Below, one piece after another: positions 35,449-40,403 of a stretch of DNA of 40,403 bases. Below the pieces are notes generated by a model. It had not been told where the DNA came from. It searched no databases and saw only the letters and a list, made by a program, of their open reading frames with translations. Location of the stretch: positions 1 through 40,403 of the forward strand of contig JAJDEI010000105.1 of NCBI GenBank assembly GCA_029259845.1, written 5' to 3'. The DNA is from Planctomycetaceae bacterium. GTDB lineage: Bacteria; Planctomycetota; Planctomycetia; Planctomycetales; Planctomycetaceae. Position numbers and translations under genes: made by a program. The stretch's first letter is position 1; the number at the start of each line of letters is the position of its first letter.

Positions 35449-37092
35449 ATGCCGAGCGGTGAACGTATTTCTCAATCTCTGATATGTCTGCTGACGACGG
35501 TTTTCTTGTGGGAAAACAGCGTTGCTGAAGCGGAGGTGCCTCAGCCCAGCGGCATGTTCCCCGCCGGTGTCCAGCAGGGGCAAACCGTCACCGTCACGCT
35601 CATCGGCAAGCCGGGCAGCGAGCCGTTGGAAACGTGGTGCAGCCGCGATGACGTTGTGCTCTCGCAGACGAACAAGCCTGCGGAATGGACGCTGACCGCT
35701 GCCGCGTCCGCTCCGCCGGGTCTCGGTTGGGTGAGATTCTACAACGCCGAGGGGGCCTCCCGGCGGCTCCCGGTCGTTGTCGGCTTACTCCCGGAGATCA
35801 CAGAGACCGAACCGAACGACACCATCGGGGCGGCCCACCCAATCTCGTCGTTGCCGGCCACCGTCAACGGGCAGCTAAACGGATCAGGAAAAGTCGACAC
35901 CTTCGCGGTCGATTTGGAAGTCGGGCAAACGCTGGTCGCGTCGGTCGATGCCCACCGGCTGCTCGGGTCGCCGATGGACCCGGTGCTGCAACTCCTGTCG
36001 CCGCGCGGATTCGTCGTTGAGCAGAACGACGATCACCACGGAAATGACCCGCGCATCGTGTTTACCGCCGCGCAGTCCGGCACGCACTTACTGCGGATGT
36101 TCGCCTTCCCCGCCAAACCGAACACAACGATCGGCTTTTCCGGTGCGGACACCTATGTCTATCGCCTCACGCTGACGACGGGACCGTTCGTCGACCATGT
36201 TCAGCCGCTCGCGCTCTCACGTCAGGCTCCCGCGGTGCCGAAGGCTCGCGGCTGGAACCTCCCCGACGGCGCCGAACGTCTCCTCACGGTTCGCAACGAT
36301 CGCCACCCGCCGCTCCGTCTGTCTGCTCCGACGAATCTCGTGGTCGAGCGATTCCAGTTTGTCGATTACCCCGCGCTGTTGGAAGAAACCCTCGCCGCCG
36401 AGACTGAGCCGACACCGCTTTCGGTCCCCGTCTCTGTCACGGGCGTTATCGCGGAGCCCGAACAAACCGACGTCTTCCACGTCACCGGTCGCAAGGGCCA
36501 AAGTGTCGCCATCTCTGTCGAAGCTCGGCCGTTCGACTCACCGCTCGATCCGCTGCTCAAGCTGTTCGACCCGGACGGCAAACTGCTGAAGGAAGCGGAT
36601 GACGTGTCGAGAGAGATCAATGACGCACGCCTCAGCCTGAAACTCCCCGCCGATGGCACGTATCGCATCGAAGTGCGAGACCGATTCGGCCACGGCGACG
36701 AATGGTCGGCGTATCTGCTCTCGGTGGTTGAGGATCGTCCCCGCTACGAACTCACCCTTGCCGACGATCCGCTCACGCTCGAAGCAGGCAAATCGCTCGA
36801 CGTCGCCGTGGCGGTCAACCGGTTGGGCGGTTTCGACGAGGAGATCACCCTCCGCATGTTGGGGACGCCACCGGGCATCCAAGTCGCGGAAGTCACCTCA
36901 CCTCCGAGCGGAGACACGTCCAAGAAGGTGACGCTCAAACTCGTTGCATCGGCCGATGTGCTGTTCAGCGGCCCGCTACGGGTCATCGGGACCATCGAAC
37001 AGGGCGAAGCGGTTCTCGCCACCACCGCAGCACCGGCTGCCGGATTGCGGATGGGCTCGATCTGGCTGACCGTGACGGCGGCGAAACAATAG
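35449..37092 (+). CDS. Exported PPC-domain protein
   Basis: The 547 residues start with a signal peptide (LICLLTTVFLWENSVAEAE). An N-terminal Ig-like part (PSGMFPAGVQQGQTVTVTLI ... GLGWVRFYNAEGASR) precedes two PPC (pre-peptidase C-terminal) beta-sandwich domains: ETEPNDTIGAAHPISSLPAT ... KVDTFAVDLEVGQTLVASVD, and AEPEQTDVFHVTGRKGQSVA ... DPLLKLFDPDGKLLKEADD. A last beta-rich segment follows. No catalytic domain is seen. In planctomycetes such proteins accompany DUF1549/DUF1501 pairs and may bind substrate or the partner proteins. ATG 35449 is chosen because it opens the signal peptide and avoids the palindrome. Confidence 0.85.
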   Translation: MPSGERISQSLICLLTTVFLWENSVAEAEVPQPSGMFPAGVQQGQTVTVTLIGKPGSEPLETWCSRDDVVLSQTNKPAEWTLTAAASAPPGLGWVRFYNAEGASRRLPVVVGLLPEITETEPNDTIGAAHPISSLPATVNGQLNGSGKVDTFAVDLEVGQTLVASVDAHRLLGSPMDPVLQLLSPRGFVVEQNDDHHGNDPRIVFTAAQSGTHLLRMFAFPAKPNTTIGFSGADTYVYRLTLTTGPFVDHVQPLALSRQAPAVPKARGWNLPDGAERLLTVRNDRHPPLRLSAPTNLVVERFQFVDYPALLEETLAAETEPTPLSVPVSVTGVIAEPEQTDVFHVTGRKGQSVAISVEARPFDSPLDPLLKLFDPDGKLLKEADDVSREINDARLSLKLPADGTYRIEVRDRFGHGDEWSAYLLSVVEDRPRYELTLADDPLTLEAGKSLDVAVAVNRLGGFDEEITLRMLGTPPGIQVAEVTSPPSGDTSKKVTLKLVASADVLFSGPLRVIGTIEQGEAVLATTAAPAAGLRMGSIWLTVTAAKQ

Positions 37093-37141
37093 AACTGCCG
37101 TTGTTGGCAATCCGATGGACCGCACCAGTATCGCACTTAGC

Positions 37142-37164
37142 CGCGGAGCTTGCTCCGCGCTTTT
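37142..37164 (+). terminator. Hairpin with short T-run after the PPC gene
   Basis: CGCGGAGC (37142-37149) pairs with GCTCCGCG (37152-37159) across a 2-nt loop and is followed by C then TTTT. This could be a weak intrinsic terminator 50 bp past the PPC gene. It may equally be a REP-type repeat, since the window is rich in such palindromes. Confidence 0.4.
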
Positions 37165-37262
37165 CGGAGGCAGCGCGGCGAGCAAGCACTCCGGCAAAAC
37201 GACGCCGCCGCAGGACTCACACACGCTGCGAATCATCCACCACATCGACGAAACCTTCATCC

Positions 37263-38045
37263 ATGATCTGGGACCTGCATTGCCATCTGAGCGGTGTCGA
37301 CGGACGCACGCCGGACGAACGGATCGCCCAATTGATGGAGTATGCCGACCGGATGGGGATCGAACGTCTGGTGTTCTTCATGGGCATGCAGTGGTCGCAT
37401 GAGCCGTCTCCGGACGATTTCCGCCGGCAAAACGACGAAGTCATTCAGGCCCTCACCCATTGGCACGATCGGGCGTTCGGCTTCGCCTATGTCAGCCCCC
37501 AGTTCGTTGAGGAGAGTCTGGCGGAGATCGCCCGCTGCATCGAAAACGGCCCGCTGGTGGGGATCAAGCTCTGGGTCGCCAAACGCTGCCGTGACGAGGC
37601 GCTGGACGCGATCATCGAACGGGCAGCGGCGCTCAAGGCGGCCATCTTTCAGCACACGTGGTTTAAGGGGACCGGCAACCTGCCGGGCGAATCGACGCCG
37701 GTCGATCTGGCGGCGCTCGCAGCGCGGCATCCGACGGTGCGACTGATCTGCGGTCACACCGGGGGCGACTGGGAACGGGGAATCCGTGCCATCCGTGGCC
37801 ACGCCAACGTGTCGATCGGCACGGGCGGCTTCGATCCGACCGCCGGCATGATGGAAATGGCAGTCCGCGAACTCGGTCCCCGACGAATCCTGTACGGCAG
37901 CGACATCGGCGGTCGCAGCTTCGCGTCTCAGTTGGCAAAGGTCACCGGAGCCGACATTCCCGACGAAGCCCGGCGGCTGATCCTCGGCCAAAACCTGCGG
38001 CGGATGCTGCTGCCGATCCTCCGCGAGAAGGGGATCGACGCATGA
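37263..38045 (+). CDS. Amidohydrolase-family (amidohydrolase 2) TIM-barrel metal-dependent hydrolase
   Basis: The 260-residue protein has the ligands of a metal-dependent TIM-barrel hydrolase: the HxH motif in IWDLHCHLSG, a lysine in GIKLWVAK, His in IFQHTWF, His in LICGHTGGDW and the final Asp in ILYGSDIGGRS. Members of amidohydrolase 2 decarboxylate or hydrolyse small aromatic or sugar acids. The product is cytosolic; no signal is visible. The stop overlaps the next start as ATGA, so the pair is translationally coupled. It lies 170 bp after the PPC gene, past a hairpin. The substrate is unknown. Confidence 0.88.
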   Translation: MIWDLHCHLSGVDGRTPDERIAQLMEYADRMGIERLVFFMGMQWSHEPSPDDFRRQNDEVIQALTHWHDRAFGFAYVSPQFVEESLAEIARCIENGPLVGIKLWVAKRCRDEALDAIIERAAALKAAIFQHTWFKGTGNLPGESTPVDLAALAARHPTVRLICGHTGGDWERGIRAIRGHANVSIGTGGFDPTAGMMEMAVRELGPRRILYGSDIGGRSFASQLAKVTGADIPDEARRLILGQNLRRMLLPILREKGIDA

Positions 38046-38818
38046 TCGACGTCAACGTGAGCCTGTCACGATGGCCGTTCCGCCGTCTGCCCGATGACGA
38101 GACGCCCCGGCTCGTCGCCCGGCTCAAACGAGCCGGTGTCACGCAAGCCATCGCCGGCAGTTTCGACGCCCTGCTGCACAAGGACGTCGAGGGGGTTAAC
38201 CGCCGGCTTGCCCAGGAGTGCCGCACGCACGGCGATGGACTGCTAGTCCCGTTCGGCTGCGTCAATCCGACATTGCCCGACTGGCAGGAGGACGTCCGCC
38301 GCTGCCACGAAGTGCATCGCATGCGGGGAATTCGTCTGCATCCGGACTATCACGGCTACACGCTTGATGCGCCGGAGTTCGCTGAGTTACTCACACTCGC
38401 CATTAAGCACCAGTTGATCGTCCAGCTCTCGGTCATGATGGAGGACGAACGCACTCAGCACCCACTCGTGCAAGTGCAGGCTGTCGACACATCACCGCTC
38501 GTCGACGTCCTCGCCGATCATGCCGACGCCACACTGGTCCTGCTCAACAGCCAGCGAACCGTCCGCGGCGAAGCCCTCACACGCCTGGCCGAAGCCGGTA
38601 ACGTCTCCTTCGACATCGCCATGCAGGAGTCCGTCGGCGGCATCGAAAAGCTGATGAAACTCGTCCCCCACAAACGCCTCCTCTTCGGCTCCCATGCCCC
38701 GCTGTTCTACCTGGAATCCGCCCTGTTGAAGCTGCAGGAGTCCGACTTGGGCGAGACGATCCGCCGTGCGATCACCGTCGAGAACGCATCTCGATTGTCA
38801 AACTCCAATTCAACGTGA
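38042..38818 (+). CDS. Amidohydrolase-fold protein with degenerate metal site
   Basis: The 258 residues share the fold of the preceding gene: MIDVNVSLSRWPFRRLPDDE, VPFGCVNPTLPDWQEDVRR, MRGIRLHPDYHGYTLDAPEF, LVLLNSQRTVRG and KRLLFGSHAPLFYLESALLK. The usual first HxH is NVS (Asn-Val-Ser), the barrel His after strand 6 appears to be Asn/Ser (LLNSQ), and the final Asp of GSDxP is His (GSHAP). Loss of three ligand positions suggests it does not hold the usual metal centre. It may be a structural or regulatory partner of the active enzyme, with which it overlaps by 4 bp, or a cofactor-independent enzyme. Confidence 0.82.
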   Translation: MIDVNVSLSRWPFRRLPDDETPRLVARLKRAGVTQAIAGSFDALLHKDVEGVNRRLAQECRTHGDGLLVPFGCVNPTLPDWQEDVRRCHEVHRMRGIRLHPDYHGYTLDAPEFAELLTLAIKHQLIVQLSVMMEDERTQHPLVQVQAVDTSPLVDVLADHADATLVLLNSQRTVRGEALTRLAEAGNVSFDIAMQESVGGIEKLMKLVPHKRLLFGSHAPLFYLESALLKLQESDLGETIRRAITVENASRLSNSNST

Positions 38819-38869
38819 CAAGCATGATTGCGGATCACTGGTTGCGATGAAAGGGGCGTGTCCAACGCC

Positions 38870-38976
38870 GTAGGGTCCGCTCTGCGGACCGGTCGAGACT
38901 GTGTTGATGACAGTGCCTATTCATACGGCAGCAGACAATGAACGATCCCATCCACGGTCCGCACAGCGGACCCTAC
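38870..38976. repeat. Inverted repeat pair of the TAGGGTCCGC family
   Basis: GTAGGGTCCGCTCTGCGGAC begins at 38870 and its complement ends at 38976; the 21-bp arms (38870-38890 and 38956-38976) match at 20 positions and enclose 65 bp. Each arm is itself a small hairpin. The enclosed sequence has no gene. It lies in the convergent gap between the second amidohydrolase-fold gene and the DUF1573-like gene. Confidence 0.7.
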
Positions 38977-39018
38977 TTCGCTACGACCTTTACACACCCG
39001 ACCAGCCTGTGCATCCAA

Positions 39019-39798
39019 TCAGGTCTTGGAAGGCGGCTTCAATGCAAGACGAAGCAGAAGGACTCTTCCATCACTGGTCTCCACAATTCCCGCAACAGGG
39101 TGAATCTGGACGTGCGAGTCGATGGCCGTGCGTGGGCAATGGATCTCCCAGTTACTATACGAGCACCATAGCTCACCCGATCGTTGTGCTAACCCGTCAT
39201 CGGCGATTCTAATCACGCTCAAGGCATCGCCCGCACCGGTAAGATCAATCTGAGTCACTTCTGATTTTTCGCGACTGTTCAGTGTCATCCGAAACCGCCC
39301 CGCTAAATCATTTGTTCCGCCAATTGGTGTAAGGAGGACGAGTTTCGGGGTAACGGTGATGTCTTGATGCACGGCGACCAACTGATTGCGGGTGACCGTA
39401 ATGCACTCGGCTTCGTCGGATTCTTCCGGGCATAGGGAGAATTGGACATAATTCTGCCGTCTGCCATCCGTCGGCTCCAGGTTCAACTCAATCTCTGGAA
39501 TCCACGCTTCCCCCGGGCCAAGGTGATTTGGCAGGCCCCTGACTGACAGGCAACCACAGCTCTTCGCGGACACGCTCACCGTGACCGACATGTCGGATGT
39601 ATTGACCAATTCTCGCCAACGGCAAACGAACACACCACTCCGACCGATTTCACTCGCCAAGACATGAACGGAAGTGGGGTCGTGGCCCTCATGTATCTGT
39701 CGAGGATCGGTTGGAACTGTGGCGTGATTAGGCCACAACAGTAGGCATGAGAGAACCACGCCAAAGACTCCGACAATCGCTGCGATAGAGTTGCTCAT
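39019..39798 (-). CDS. DUF1573-like exported protein
   Basis: The 259 residues open with a signal or anchor helix (SIAAIVGVFGVVLSCLLLWP). Residues about 60-110 hold WRELVNTSDMSVTVSVSAKSCGCLSVRGLPNHLGPGEAW in separate blocks: LVNTSDMSVTVSVSAKSCGC and LGPGEAWIPEIELNL. Conserved N(T/S), SCGC and a following PGE are the hallmark of DUF1573, an Ig-like domain of exported planctomycete proteins. The C-terminal half (TVTPKLVLLTPIGG ... GRVLLLRLALKP) looks like a second beta-sandwich. Function is unknown. It follows the small cysteine-rich gene by 39 bp on the same strand, so the two probably form an operon. Confidence 0.72.
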   Translation of the reverse strand: MSNSIAAIVGVFGVVLSCLLLWPNHATVPTDPRQIHEGHDPTSVHVLASEIGRSGVFVCRWRELVNTSDMSVTVSVSAKSCGCLSVRGLPNHLGPGEAWIPEIELNLEPTDGRRQNYVQFSLCPEESDEAECITVTRNQLVAVHQDITVTPKLVLLTPIGGTNDLAGRFRMTLNSREKSEVTQIDLTGAGDALSVIRIADDGLAQRSGELWCSYSNWEIHCPRTAIDSHVQIHPVAGIVETSDGRVLLLRLALKPPSKT

Positions 39799-39837
39799 CG
39801 CACATCTAAACCTGTCAGTCGAACTTGCTGCTCTTAC

Positions 39838-40257
39838 TCAAATCGTCGCGAAGTCTCTACACTGCGTGAATGTCGCAGTCGCCTGCTGTCCACTCGGAGC
39901 AGTCGTGCAGCTACAACCCGTCACTTGGCCTTGCGCGTTGATTGTTTCATCACATTGAGCAAGAAACACAACGAGGTTAATGGTCTTCGTGTAGTATTCG
40001 CATTCGATTTCCTGTACAAAGTTAATCGCACCGCAGTATCCAGAATCGACTGTGTTCTGCACCAAGCCGGAACACGCGAAAATCGGGACCTGTGGATTGT
40101 TTTGCCCGATACAGTTCCCGTTGATAATCGCGCAGCCCAACTGAGGAAGCTGTCCACTATTGCCTCCGTAAATGCAAGACGGTGGTCCGACCGTGGCGAA
40201 CGCAACCGAAGCAATCGTTGAAACCGCCGCACAGGCAACCAGTGTTCTGAGATACAT
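39838..40257 (-). CDS. Small cysteine-rich secreted protein
   Basis: I do not recognise a family. The 139 residues begin with a clear signal peptide (MYLRTLVACAAVSTIASVAFA, cut probably after AFA). The mature part has ten cysteines (in PSCIY, LGCAI, NGNCIG, FACSG, GYCGA, IECEY, AQCDE, TGCSC and TQCRD), an even number that fits disulfide bonding outside the cytoplasm. It sits just upstream of the DUF1573-like gene. The start codon is only 8 bp from the end of the IS66 element at 40266, so its native promoter and most of its leader have been replaced by the insertion. Confidence 0.75.
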   Translation of the reverse strand: MYLRTLVACAAVSTIASVAFATVGPPSCIYGGNSGQLPQLGCAIINGNCIGQNNPQVPIFACSGLVQNTVDSGYCGAINFVQEIECEYYTKTINLVVFLAQCDETINAQGQVTGCSCTTAPSGQQATATFTQCRDFATI

Positions 40258-40265
40258 GACCTGAC

Positions 40266-40403
40266 GTAACCGTTCACACCCCGGATAGCAGGGTGGGGGG
40301 TGGTTGGCTGGCGAAGTGGGCTTTGACGGCGTCGGTGACGAAGGTGAAGACGTTACGGTTCTGCTGGCGACAGGTTTCGATCACGCTCAGCAGCGTCTCC
40401 ACG
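40266..40403 (-). mobile_element. IS66-family insertion sequence, right (3') end, truncated by window edge
   Basis: The element tip is GTAACCGTTCACACC at 40266-40280, the same 15 bases as the complement of 124-138. The transposase stop codon lies 8 bp inside, as usual for IS66. The 8 bases just outside, GACCTGAC (40258-40265), are a candidate target-site duplication of the size IS66 makes; the second copy would lie beyond the window. The transposase is on the minus strand, so the element runs rightward out of the window. Confidence 0.85.
40274..40403 (-). CDS. IS66-family transposase, C-terminal fragment
   Basis: 42 residues are visible before a TGA at 40276-40274, including SVIETCRQQNRNVFTFVTDA and FASQPPPTLLSGV. 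The motif SVxxTCRQQxRxVxxFLT followed by a P(x)PTLL end is the highly conserved C-terminus of IS66 transposases. The rest is outside the window. It is not the same fragment as at 1-60, which is the N-terminus of another copy. Confidence 0.9.
   Translation of the reverse strand, partial: VETLLSVIETCRQQNRNVFTFVTDAVKAHFASQPPPTLLSGV

Overview
The window reads as GC-rich chromosomal DNA of a planctomycete, most likely from the Planctomycetaceae side of the phylum. The evidence is the gene content: a DUF1549/DUF1553 protein followed by a DUF1501 protein and a PPC-domain protein, a Tat-exported Gfo/Idh/MocA oxidoreductase, a secreted SUMF1-type protein, two Uma2 proteins, a DUF1573-like protein, a GxxExxY protein and many short palindromic intergenic repeats. 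Genes lie on both strands in short operons. I found no tRNA, rRNA or CRISPR array and no phage genes.

Layout. 1-138 and 40266-40403 are the two opposite ends of an IS66-type insertion sequence, both with the transposase on the minus strand; the partial ends are exactly the same length. 220-3996 (minus) is a molybdate/tungstate operon: a double-domain binding protein, permease, ATPase and a MoaD/ThiS-like sulfur carrier. 4696-9282 (plus) holds an FHA-GAF-SpoIIE phosphatase, a zinc-ribbon SDR oxidoreductase and an esterase. 9492-12268 (plus) holds a NodU-type carbamoyltransferase fused to an SxtJ-like membrane domain, followed by a DUF5989 protein. 12372-12761 is a GxxExxY gene set between two copies of a hairpin repeat. 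12992-16259 holds a Tat-exported hydrolase and a convergent AGCS symporter.

16464-21092 is an iron-sulfur block: a SufR-like regulator, nuoB, a Uma2 protein, sufC and sufB on the plus strand, with a convergent zinc-ribbon/acyl-carrier protein. 21179-24192 holds a second Uma2 protein, a cysteine-less FmdB-like protein, a CBS-pair protein and an SMP-30 lactonase. 24276-28453 holds a Gfo/Idh/MocA oxidoreductase and a SUMF1 protein (minus), a divergent ApbE and a 57-residue Flp pilin. 28630-31127 is folK convergent with an ABC1/UbiB kinase. 31477-38818 (plus) runs DUF1549/DUF1553, DUF1501, PPC, then two translationally coupled amidohydrolase-fold proteins, the second lacking most metal ligands. 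39019-40257 (minus) is a DUF1573-like protein and a small cysteine-rich secreted protein whose upstream DNA is cut 8 bp from the start codon by the IS66 element.

The most notable points are the carbamoyltransferase-SxtJ fusion with DUF5989, the zinc-ribbon ACP beside a sufCB pair without sufD, the SDR with an inserted zinc ribbon and a displaced catalytic Tyr, the active/degenerate amidohydrolase pair, the hairpin-bracketed GxxExxY gene, and two 97-bp MITE-like elements that align without gaps in opposite orientation. All functional calls come from reading motifs by eye; no database search was run.
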